Below, piece after piece: positions 28,430 to 36,129 of a stretch of DNA of 64,000 nt (position 1 is its first letter; each line of letters begins with the position of its first letter). Under the pieces are notes generated by a model. It saw nothing but the letters and a program-made list of their open reading frames with translations. It had not been told where the DNA came from and searched no databases. Origin of the DNA: Roseibium sp. HPY-6 (lineage in GTDB: Bacteria > Pseudomonadota > Alphaproteobacteria > Rhizobiales > Stappiaceae). The position numbers and the translations under genes are program-made. Location of the stretch: NCBI RefSeq assembly GCF_040530035.1, contig NZ_JBEWCD010000002.1, positions 2,463,793-2,527,792 of the forward strand, read 5' to 3'.

Positions 28430-28950
28430 GCACTGGTGCGAGAGAGGTGCTGACCGGCGGATGCCAGTGTGGCGCTGTCCGGTTTCGCGTTGAGGGGCCG
28501 CTCGGCACGGCCTCGATCTGCCATTGCCGGATGTGCCAGAAGGCGTTCGGGGCTTTTTACGCGCCGCTGGTCAGCGTGCGCGAAGAGACCGTCCTGACCT
28601 GGACCCGGGGTGAACCGAAGCGGTTTCAAAGTTCGAACCATGTCGCCCGCGGATTTTGTCCCGAATGCGGGACACCGCTTACCTATGAAGCCCCCGACGG
28701 GGTCGGCATTGCCATCGGTGCGTTCGATGAACCGGACAAGATCGCTCCAGTGATCCAGTACGGGGTGGAGGGCAAGCTTCCCTATGCTGACCGCATGAGC
28801 GAGATACCGGCGCGCACAACGGAAGAAGACGAGGAAACACTGGTGTTTCTGGCAACAATCGTTTCCAACCAGCATCCGGATCATGACACAGAAACCTGGC
28901 CGCAGGCTCTGCCTGCTGCGTCGGCTGAAGCACAAAAAACAGAAAACTAG
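28426..28950 (+). CDS. GFA-family (glutathione-dependent formaldehyde-activating fold) protein
   Basis: A 174-residue zinc protein of the GFA/CENP-V fold. Cysteine motifs typical of the family are [21 protein letters not shown] and FCPECGTPL. Only a few family members have a tested role, so an activity on S-hydroxymethylglutathione should not be assumed. The GTG start overlaps the cysS stop in GTGA, a sign of translational coupling, and cimA begins 25 bases after its stop. Confidence 0.88.
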   Translation: MSTGAREVLTGGCQCGAVRFRVEGPLGTASICHCRMCQKAFGAFYAPLVSVREETVLTWTRGEPKRFQSSNHVARGFCPECGTPLTYEAPDGVGIAIGAFDEPDKIAPVIQYGVEGKLPYADRMSEIPARTTEEDEETLVFLATIVSNQHPDHDTETWPQALPAASAEAQKTEN

Positions 28951-28975
28951 GCCACATGGCCGGCGGGAAACGCGA

Positions 28976-30571
28976 ATGACCAAGGAACGTCTTTATCTCT
29001 TCGACACCACGCTTCGCGATGGTGCGCAGACCAGTGGAATCGACTTTTCGGTCAACGAGAAAATCGTTGTCGCTGAACTGCTTGAGCGGCTGGGTGTCGA
29101 CTACGTCGAGGGCGGATATCCCGGAGCAAATCCGGGCGATACGGAATTTTTCAGCAAAAAGCGGACCGAAGCCGCGAAGTTCACCGCCTTTGGAATGACC
29201 AAGCGCGCCGGACGGTCTGCCTCAAACGATCCTGGCTTGCAACAGGTGTTGTCCAGCAAATCGGACGCCTGCTGCTTTGTTGCGAAGACCTGGGACTACC
29301 ATGTCGATATCGCGCTTGGATGCACCAACGAGGAAAACCTCGATTCCATCCATGACACCGTGTCGGCAACGGTCGCGGCCGGCAAGGAGGCCATGATCGA
29401 TTGTGAGCATTTCTTCGACGGCTACAAGGCAAACCCGGACTACGCCCTGGATTGTGCACGCACGGCATACCAGGCCGGGGCGCGTTGGGTGGTGTTGTGC
29501 GACACGAACGGCGGAACCTTGCCGGACGAAGTCTACCACATTGTCACGAAGGTCCAGGAGGTCGTCCCGGGTACTCATCTTGGCATCCACACCCATGATG
29601 ATACGGGCCATGCCGTTGCCAATTCGCTGGCGGCAGTCGATGCCGGCGTGCGCCAGATCCAGGGGACGCTCAATGGTCTGGGCGAGCGCTGCGGCAATGC
29701 CAATCTGATCACGTTGATCCCGACCCTGAAACTCAAGAGCGCCTTTTCCAACCGGTTTGAGATCGGTGTCAGCGAAGAGCAACTCAAGGACGTCACCTCG
29801 ATTTCGCACGCGTTCGATGAAATCCTGAACCGCTCTCCGGATCGCCAGGCACCCTACGTGGGCGAAACGGCCTTTGCGACGAAGGCCGGCATTCACGCGT
29901 CCGCGATCCTGAAGGACCCGCAGACTTATGAACACATTGCGCCCGAGGTTGTCGGCAACCAGCGAAGGGTGCTGGTGTCCGACCAGGCTGGCAAGAGCAA
30001 TCTGCTCGGCGAACTGTCACGCGTCGGCATCGAAGTCGACAAGTCGGATCCGCGTCTCGACCGGTTGCTCGCACTTGTGAAGGAGCGGGAAGCCGAGGGT
30101 TACGCTTATGAGGCGGCGGATGCCTCCTTCGAACTCCTGGCGCGCAGGGAGCTCGGCGAAGTTCCCCGCTATTTCGACGTCAATTCGTTCAAGGTCATGG
30201 TCGAGCGCCGGTTCAATGCTATTGGCGATCTCATCACCGTGTCTGAAGCCGTCGTCAAAGTCGACATAGACGGCGAGACCCGCATGTCTGTGGCGGAGGG
30301 CAACGGCCCGGTCAACGCGCTCGACATGGCACTGCGAAAGGACCTCGGGAAGTACCAGACTGCGATCGAGGGGCTGGAACTGATTGACTACAAGGTGCGT
30401 ATATTGAACGGTGGTACTGCCGCTGTTACGCGTGTGCTGATAGAGAGCCACAATACCAAGACGCAGCGCCGGTGGTTCACGATCGGCGTGTCTCCCAATA
30501 TCGTCGACGCCTCGTTCCAGGCATTGGTCGATTCCATCACATTTGCGCTGCTGAAGGCGGATAACGCCTGA
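28976..30571 (+). CDS. cimA: (R)-citramalate synthase
   Basis: Condenses pyruvate with acetyl-CoA to citramalate, a threonine-independent entry to isoleucine synthesis. The 531 residues show the DRE-TIM N-terminal signature LFDTTLRDGAQTSG, the metal-binding HTHDDTGHAVANS, GLGERCGNANL, and a C-terminal LeuA-type regulatory domain (about 400-530). The CimA-specific FSVNEKI and EGGYPGANPGD-like text separates it from isopropylmalate synthase. ATG 28976 was chosen at the conserved N-terminus; an upstream in-frame start would overlap the previous gene. The neighbouring cysS is a known context for alphaproteobacterial cimA. Confidence 0.93.
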   Translation: MTKERLYLFDTTLRDGAQTSGIDFSVNEKIVVAELLERLGVDYVEGGYPGANPGDTEFFSKKRTEAAKFTAFGMTKRAGRSASNDPGLQQVLSSKSDACCFVAKTWDYHVDIALGCTNEENLDSIHDTVSATVAAGKEAMIDCEHFFDGYKANPDYALDCARTAYQAGARWVVLCDTNGGTLPDEVYHIVTKVQEVVPGTHLGIHTHDDTGHAVANSLAAVDAGVRQIQGTLNGLGERCGNANLITLIPTLKLKSAFSNRFEIGVSEEQLKDVTSISHAFDEILNRSPDRQAPYVGETAFATKAGIHASAILKDPQTYEHIAPEVVGNQRRVLVSDQAGKSNLLGELSRVGIEVDKSDPRLDRLLALVKEREAEGYAYEAADASFELLARRELGEVPRYFDVNSFKVMVERRFNAIGDLITVSEAVVKVDIDGETRMSVAEGNGPVNALDMALRKDLGKYQTAIEGLELIDYKVRILNGGTAAVTRVLIESHNTKTQRRWFTIGVSPNIVDASFQALVDSITFALLKADNA

Positions 30572-30599
30572 CCGCAAATGCGCCTGAAAGGCAAACCGA

Positions 30600-31517
30600 A
30601 TGTCTCAGCAGGTTTCGCAAGCCGAGGCCAATGCCGAATTTCGCCAGGGCCTGCTGTATGGTCTGGCGGCCTACAGCATGTGGGGCTTCCTACCAGCCTA
30701 CTATAAGCTGACGGACTCCATAGCGCCGGACATCATCGTTTCGCACCGGATAATGTGGTCGGTCTTTTTCGTCGGCCTGTTTCTCTACCTGCGCGGCAGA
30801 TGGCAGGAAGTTCGCGACGTTTTCAGGCAGCCTGCAGTTCTGAAAGGCCTGACTGCGTCTGCCTTGTTCATTGCAGTGAACTGGCTGGTCTTTGTGTGGG
30901 CAATCGAACAGGAACGTGTCCTCGATGTTTCGCTTGGCTACTTCATCAATCCGCTGGTGAGCATTCTCGTCGGCCTTGTGGTGTTGCGCGAACGCCTTTC
31001 ACGCGGGCAAGGGGTCGCCGTCGCGATTGCCGCGATCGCAGTGCTGATTCAGGCCATACTGGCGGGCGGTTTGCCATGGATCTCGCTTGTGCTTGCGTTT
31101 TCCTTCGCCGGATACGGCTACGTCCGCAAGGTGACGCCGGTAAACGCAACCCCCGGAATGTTTGTCGAAACTCTGCTCCTCCTGCCGTTGGCAATCGGAT
31201 ACGTTCTGCTGAGCCTGAGTTGGGGCAAGGATGCGCTCGTGCTGAATGACATCCCGGTTCTGATTACACTTGCAGGGACGGGAATTGTCACGGCTCTGCC
31301 GTTGACATGTTTTTCGGCTGCCGCGCGCCGGCTGCCGTTATTCATGCTTGGATTGATGCAATATCTTGCACCCTCGATGCACTTCCTGATGGCCGTTTAT
31401 GTCTGGAACGAACCATTGGACCAGGAAAAGCTGCTGACATTCGCCATGATTTGGGTGGCTCTGGGCATCTTTTCATTCGACAGCTGGAATCGGTATCGCA
31501 GCGCTGCATCAAGCTGA
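30600..31517 (+). CDS. rarD: RarD-type EamA-family transporter
   Basis: A 305-residue membrane protein with ten predicted helices of the drug/metabolite transporter superfamily. RarD features are the N-terminal GLLYGLAAYSMWGFLPAYYK and ISHR-type VSHRIMWS. Despite the name (chloramphenicol sensitivity), the natural substrate is unknown. It starts 28 bases after cimA and is the last gene of the run. The next gene is convergent. Confidence 0.9.
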   Translation: MSQQVSQAEANAEFRQGLLYGLAAYSMWGFLPAYYKLTDSIAPDIIVSHRIMWSVFFVGLFLYLRGRWQEVRDVFRQPAVLKGLTASALFIAVNWLVFVWAIEQERVLDVSLGYFINPLVSILVGLVVLRERLSRGQGVAVAIAAIAVLIQAILAGGLPWISLVLAFSFAGYGYVRKVTPVNATPGMFVETLLLLPLAIGYVLLSLSWGKDALVLNDIPVLITLAGTGIVTALPLTCFSAAARRLPLFMLGLMQYLAPSMHFLMAVYVWNEPLDQEKLLTFAMIWVALGIFSFDSWNRYRSAASS

Positions 31518-31531
31518 ACCTGCAAATCCCG

Positions 31532-32788
31532 TCACTGGTCCGAAACCACAAGCAGACCACGTCCTGTGCGTTTAGCCGAATAGAGCCTGTCATCTGCGGC
31601 CTTCAGCGCCTCCGGCAAACCACCCTGATGCAGTGGCGCAACGCCAATGCTGGTCTTGAAGCTGATGTTTTCGCCGCGGTGTTGCACTGGAACAGTCTCG
31701 ACCTCGTCACGCAGTGCTGCAAGGCGCGCATGCACTTCTTCTTCTGACTGATCATGGATCACCACGCAGAACTCGTCTCCACCAAGGCGCACGGCGTAGT
31801 CTTCCTCACGTGCAAACTGTGTCAGGCTCTGCGCAAAGTTCTTGAGAACCGCGTCGCCGAAATCGTGGCCGCGGCTGTCATTGACGCTTTTGAAGGAATC
31901 CAGATCGAAGAGCGCGAGCCAGTTGCGGCATTCTGGAACGGTTTTCCAGGATTTGATTTCCCTGGACAATTCGTCGAACAGGAAGCGGCGATTGTAAAGT
32001 CCGGTCAGTGAGTCCCGCATCGCAAGATTGTTCAGTTCTTCGATGCGGTAGATATAAGCCAGATTTTGCGAAATTCGCAGCAAGAGCTCTTCCGGCGAGC
32101 CGTTCTTGTCGACAAAGTCGGCAGCCCCGTATTTCAAAAAGCGGACCCGATTGTCTGCATTTGTAACGGCTGACATGCCGATAATACCGACCTGTTCCGG
32201 GCTGTGACGCCGGCGGACAGCTTTCAAAAACGCAAAACCATCTTTGCCAGGCAGGAAGTAGTCCGCGAGTACGAGCTTGATGTCGCTGTTTTCTTTCAGA
32301 CACGCCAGAGCTTCGTCGGTGCTTGCCGCCTCGTATACCTTGTAAAGGTGCTTGGAAACGATGCGCGAGATCGCGCGGCGTTCAACCGTCGCATCGTCCA
32401 GCACGAGGATGCCGATCGTAGGATTTTTTGCCAGGCGGCGGATCAGGTCCGCGACATAGTTCAGGCTGCCTGGAGAATCTTTCAGGACATAGTCGATAAC
32501 CCCTTTTTGGAGCATCTTTTTGCGTGTTTTCGGATCAAACCGGCTGGTGAACACGATGGTGGGAATATTCCACTTGTCGCAGAGATCGACAATTTCACCG
32601 TCTGGTGCATCCGGCAACGTCAGGTCCACCAGGGCAAGATCAGGTTCGCCGATCGGCAGCGACAGGCAGCTTTCGGCTTCAGCGTAGTTTCTGGCCACCA
32701 TGATCTGGTTTCGGCCGACTTCATGCAATTTCTTGACGATCGCCTTTTCGAAAAACGATGCGTCTTCAACGAGGAGGGTGGTCTGCAT
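31532..32788 (-). CDS. PleD-like response regulator with two receiver domains and GGDEF
   Basis: Predicted phosphorylation-controlled diguanylate cyclase, 418 residues. Receiver 1 (about 1-120) has the acidic pair (VEDA), aspartate in LVDLTLPDA, threonine in FTSR and lysine in VLKDS. Receiver 2 (about 125-245) has LDDA, ADYFLPGKDG, MSAV and VDKNG, so both appear functional. The GGDEF domain (about 255-418) has an intact RLGGDEF and an RxxD site (REED) five residues before it, as in product-inhibited enzymes. ATG 32788 is the start of receiver 1. The GGDEF fold places it in the c-di-GMP network with the two CHASE4 enzymes. Confidence 0.92.
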   Translation of the reverse strand: MQTTLLVEDASFFEKAIVKKLHEVGRNQIMVARNYAEAESCLSLPIGEPDLALVDLTLPDAPDGEIVDLCDKWNIPTIVFTSRFDPKTRKKMLQKGVIDYVLKDSPGSLNYVADLIRRLAKNPTIGILVLDDATVERRAISRIVSKHLYKVYEAASTDEALACLKENSDIKLVLADYFLPGKDGFAFLKAVRRRHSPEQVGIIGMSAVTNADNRVRFLKYGAADFVDKNGSPEELLLRISQNLAYIYRIEELNNLAMRDSLTGLYNRRFLFDELSREIKSWKTVPECRNWLALFDLDSFKSVNDSRGHDFGDAVLKNFAQSLTQFAREEDYAVRLGGDEFCVVIHDQSEEEVHARLAALRDEVETVPVQHRGENISFKTSIGVAPLHQGGLPEALKAADDRLYSAKRTGRGLLVVSDQ

Positions 32789-32940
32789 GAAAAGGTCCGT
32801 AGCCGGAGTGGTTTGCGCGAACCTACTATTCACTGAAACGGACTGCAATTTGCGCTGCAGCAACTCAACGAGCTTGTTCGCGCGGCACGTCTTGTGACGT
32901 TTTGTTACGCGTCAGTCGTAAACAATGCGCGCGGAGAGGC

Positions 32941-33576
32941 TCAAAGCTCCGTGACTTTAGCCAGGGCACTGGTTTCATCGACCACCTTTCCGGCAACTGC
33001 GCGGCGCAGCATCGGCAGAATATCATCGACTTTCTTTGCCACCAGATAGGGAACCTCGGTGTCCGGACGAATATATCCTTGCGCCCGCATGTGATCGAGC
33101 AACTCCAGGAGCGGTGACCAGAAGCCATTTATGTTGGCCAAGGCGACAGGCTTTTTGTGCTGGCCCAGTTGCGCCCAGGTCATCATCTCAACGGCTTCTT
33201 CCAGTGTTCCGATACCACCGGGCAGCGCGATAAAGGCGTCAGACTTTTGAAACATCAGATGTTTGCGTTCATGCATGTCCTTCGTGATGACGAGATCATC
33301 GAGCGATTCCAGCATGACTTCGCGCTTCTCGAGAAAATGCGGGATGATCCCCGTGACATCACCGCCCGATTCGAGCGCTGCGTTCGCAACCGTGCCCATC
33401 AGGCCGACTGAGCCCCCGCCGTAAACCAGGCGAAGTCCAGCTTCCGCGATAATCTGCCCAAGACGCGTTGCTGCAGCCTCGTGAGCCGGGTCGGAACCGA
33501 TGCTGGAGCCGCAATAGACGCAAACGCTGGTAAGTTGTTTTTGAGAAACCGTATTCATGACGCAAAGATGTGGCAT
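32941..33576 (-). CDS. LOG-family nucleoside 5'-monophosphate phosphoribohydrolase
   Basis: A 211-residue Rossmann-like protein of the TIGR00730/LOG family. The phosphate-binding PGGIGTLEE and the upstream VYGGGSVGLMG and MHERKHLM stretches are intact. Plant LOG enzymes release cytokinin bases; bacterial members hydrolyse nucleoside monophosphates, and the cellular role is often unclear. ATG 33576 has GAGGTG upstream; a second in-frame ATG at 33558 is possible. It is followed by the PleD-like gene after about 150 bases on the same strand. Confidence 0.9.
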   Translation of the reverse strand: MPHLCVMNTVSQKQLTSVCVYCGSSIGSDPAHEAAATRLGQIIAEAGLRLVYGGGSVGLMGTVANAALESGGDVTGIIPHFLEKREVMLESLDDLVITKDMHERKHLMFQKSDAFIALPGGIGTLEEAVEMMTWAQLGQHKKPVALANINGFWSPLLELLDHMRAQGYIRPDTEVPYLVAKKVDDILPMLRRAVAGKVVDETSALAKVTEL

Positions 33577-33644
33577 TCAGATCACCTCAAGGTCAAGCAT
33601 TCTGTTTTAAGTCCCTTGGGAAATAAGCGGGATTTCTTGCCGTA

Positions 33645-33690
33645 CCCCCAAAAGGGGGCTATGGATGTGACAGCTAAGAAGATGTGACAG
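33645..33690. repeat. Small hairpin and paired GATGTGACAG repeats before the LysM gene
   Basis: A CCCCC-AAAA-GGGGG stem lies at 33645-33658. Two direct copies of GATGTGACAG follow at 33664-33673 and 33681-33690, 17 bases apart, about 75 bases before the LysM gene start. They lie in the divergent gap between the LOG gene and the LysM gene and could be regulatory. Confidence 0.35.
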
Positions 33691-33766
33691 GGGCAGATGC
33701 TGCAGCTGACCGTGAAAAGGACTGGCAACAGACTGGGTCGCTCGCAAGCCTTCTGACGGGAAAGAA

Positions 33767-35569
33767 ATGAACAACCAGACACTTATCCGGACTTTGATCG
33801 TAGCCGTGCCTCTGGCGGTGGTGGGTCTCGCCGCAGCCTATTTCTATGGCGACTTCGGCCGTTCGGCGCTTCAGGAGACTGTTGAACTGGCACCGGCGGG
33901 TGACGGCTCACCCGAAAGTTCCGGCAAATCAGATGCAAATGTCGCTTCTGCGCCTTCGACTGGCGACACTGAAAGCACCGCTGTACAACCTGAAACAGTT
34001 GTTGCGCAGCCTGAACCGGAAGCCGAGCAGCCGGCGGCACCCCTTGAAGGCCCGAGCTTCGACGTCGTAGGGGTTGAGCCGACGGGGGAAACGGTTGTTG
34101 CCGGAAGGTCAGATGCCGGTGCAATTGTCGCGCTGACAGCCAATGGAGAGGTCGTCGGCAAGAGCATCGCCAACCAGGCAGGCGAGTGGACGATCATTCT
34201 CGAAGAGCCGCTCAAGCCTGGCGACTACGACGTCGGCCTGGAAGTTCACGACGAAAAGGGCGACGCGATTGAGGAATCGCAACAAAGACTTGCTGTTTCG
34301 GTCCCGGAAAGCGGCAAGGAACAGCCTCTTGTCGTTCTGAATGCGCCAAATGCACCGTCTGATATTCTGCAAAAACCGGATACCGAGCAACTTACCGCAG
34401 ACGCTTCTGATGCTGCGCCGGCATCAACGGATCAGCCGGCGGCATCCACCACCCAGGAGATTGCTGGTTCGGGTCCGGAACAGGCCACGCAGTCGGAAGA
34501 GCAGGCTGAAGAAACCGTTGTCGCAGTGTTGCCGAAGACGGCCTCAGACGCCGACACGCAAGCGGCGGCTCAGCAACCCGCGCCGGCAGCCGATGGTTCA
34601 AGCGCTTCGTCAGCAGCGGCGCTAGACAATACAACTGACCCTCAGTCGCAGACGACTGAGGCGACAGCATCAAATCAGACAACCCCTTCTGCTCAAGCAG
34701 GCCAGACGCAATCCGCTGGTGCTGTCGACCCGGAAGCCGTCCAGGCAGCTGTCGCGCCGCAAAACCCGGCCGCACCCGAAAACTCCGGGTCGACCGAAGG
34801 GCAGACGCAAACAACGCAAGCCGAGGACCCGGCACCTGAACCAACAGCAGCGCAATCTGAGGCACCAGCCACACAGACGGCTGCAGGCGAGGCGAGCGGA
34901 AACAACGCGCAGCAGCAAACAGCCGCGCTCGAACCGGCTGCTTCGGCAAATGGTACACAACAGTCTGAAGGAACCGCCACACGCTCCATGTCCACGGCTT
35001 CGCAGGATCAACCGGCACCGCAGGTAACAGTTGAAGCTGTCGAATCTGAGCCCGACAAGGTTTATGTCGCCGGCACCGGAAAACCGGGGTCTTCGGTGCG
35101 CGTTTATGTCGGTGAGGACTACCAGGGAGAGGCAAAAGTCAATTCCAGTGGCAAATGGCTGGTGGAGGGCACCAAAAACCTTGCAGAAGGCGATATCGAA
35201 GTCAGGGCAGACTTGATTGGGGGAGACGGCAATACGGTTGACGCCAGAGCGGCCGTGACTTTCGAAAAGGAACAGGAAAAACAAATCGTTCTCACGAAAG
35301 TCGTCGCAACCGGCACTGGCGGGGGCCAGGGCAGCCAGGGCGCAGATGTCCAAAAGTCTCTTCCCGTCGTCATCATACGCAAGGGCGATAACCTGTGGCG
35401 CATCTCCCGCCGCCTTTATGGAGACGGGGTCCGCTACACTACCATCTATCAGGCAAACCAGGACCAGATCCGCGATCCGGACCTGATCTATCCGGGGCAG
35501 GTTTTCCTGACACCCGAAGGCGATCTGAACTGGCCTGAGCCGAACACCGGTAACGCCAACAGGGGCTAG
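33767..35569 (+). CDS. Anchored Ig-like/LysM peptidoglycan-binding protein
   Basis: A 600-residue envelope protein. An N-terminal helix (about 9-27) anchors it, followed by a first Ig-like beta domain (about 100-185), a long Ala/Gln/Pro/Thr/Glu-rich low-complexity spacer (about 190-420), a second Ig-like domain (about 425-510) and a C-terminal LysM domain (about 535-590; VIIRKGDNLWRIS and PGQVFL). It probably tethers the inner membrane to peptidoglycan across the periplasm; no catalytic domain is visible. A strong terminator follows. Confidence 0.88.
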   Translation: MNNQTLIRTLIVAVPLAVVGLAAAYFYGDFGRSALQETVELAPAGDGSPESSGKSDANVASAPSTGDTESTAVQPETVVAQPEPEAEQPAAPLEGPSFDVVGVEPTGETVVAGRSDAGAIVALTANGEVVGKSIANQAGEWTIILEEPLKPGDYDVGLEVHDEKGDAIEESQQRLAVSVPESGKEQPLVVLNAPNAPSDILQKPDTEQLTADASDAAPASTDQPAASTTQEIAGSGPEQATQSEEQAEETVVAVLPKTASDADTQAAAQQPAPAADGSSASSAAALDNTTDPQSQTTEATASNQTTPSAQAGQTQSAGAVDPEAVQAAVAPQNPAAPENSGSTEGQTQTTQAEDPAPEPTAAQSEAPATQTAAGEASGNNAQQQTAALEPAASANGTQQSEGTATRSMSTASQDQPAPQVTVEAVESEPDKVYVAGTGKPGSSVRVYVGEDYQGEAKVNSSGKWLVEGTKNLAEGDIEVRADLIGGDGNTVDARAAVTFEKEQEKQIVLTKVVATGTGGGQGSQGADVQKSLPVVIIRKGDNLWRISRRLYGDGVRYTTIYQANQDQIRDPDLIYPGQVFLTPEGDLNWPEPNTGNANRG

Positions 35570-35591
35570 CAGCGAAATCGGAATGAGACGG

Positions 35592-35630
35592 TTGGGAGGG
35601 AGCCTCTTCGGGTTTCCTCCCAATGTTTTT
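35592..35630 (+). terminator. Intrinsic terminator after the LysM gene
   Basis: TTGGGAGG pairs with CCTCCCAA around a partly structured loop, followed by TGTTTTT, about 20 bases after the stop codon. Confidence 0.85.
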
Positions 35631-35652
35631 GCGCCTCTTGTTTTTTGCTTCA

Positions 35653-35674
35653 TTCATCGCATATCTACGATGAA
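35653..35674 (+). promoter_or_regulatory. Candidate operator of the ArsR/ABC operon
   Basis: Inverted repeat TTCATCG-N8-CGATGAA, 30 bases before the arsR-type start. The position, size and AT-rich centre are typical of ArsR-family operators. Autoregulation is inferred. Confidence 0.55.
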
Positions 35675-35703
35675 ATGAATGGCCTGTGTCAGGGAGCGAC
35701 TTG

Positions 35704-36096
35704 ATGAGCGAGACGGAACAGCCGTCAGTGGAAGTTTCTGCGGACACGGCGAAGTGCCTGTCAAACTGCGAGGAACTTGCCGCGCTCTTTCGTGCGCTCG
35801 GGCATCCCGCCCGGCTGGCAATCATCAAGCAGCTGGCTTCCCGGCAAGAGGCTTGCTGCGGTGAGATCGTCAATCATCTTCCGCTTGCCCAGTCGACCGT
35901 CTCGCAGCACCTGCAGGTGCTCAAAGAAGCTGGTATCCTTCAGTGCGATGCCCGGGGCCGCAATTGTCATTACCTTTTGAACCGGGAAAAGCTTGGCAGG
36001 GCTGAAATCTGCTCAAAGGAATTCTGGGAGGAGCTGGACGCTCTGTCATCGCGGGGCTCATCGTGCGAGCGTCTGGAAATCCTTAAGACCGAATAA
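35704..36096 (+). CDS. Cysteine-rich ArsR-family metalloregulator
   Basis: A 130-residue winged-helix repressor with eight cysteines. C18 and C22 form an N-terminal Cx3C like that of the cadmium/lead sensor CadC. C51-C52 (EACCGEI) sit at the helix that carries the metal-binding ELCVCDL motif in ArsR/CadC. C81, C88, C103 and C121 are extra. The recognition helix is LPLAQSTVSQHLQVL. ATG 35704 has GGGAGCGACTTG upstream. It is followed after 33 bases by an Atm1/HMT1-type exporter, so it probably senses a thiophilic metal or thiol stress and controls export. The inducer is inferred, not shown. Confidence 0.88.
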   Translation: MSETEQPSVEVSADTAKCLSNCEELAALFRALGHPARLAIIKQLASRQEACCGEIVNHLPLAQSTVSQHLQVLKEAGILQCDARGRNCHYLLNREKLGRAEICSKEFWEELDALSSRGSSCERLEILKTE

Positions 36097-36129
36097 AGAA
36101 AAGGGCCAATCCAAGCCCTGGAGAAACTA

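Noticed and set aside
34670..35653. A 327-codon minus-strand open frame
   Set aside because: Antisense to the low-complexity LysM gene; its product is Cys/Arg/Leu-rich and has no domain.
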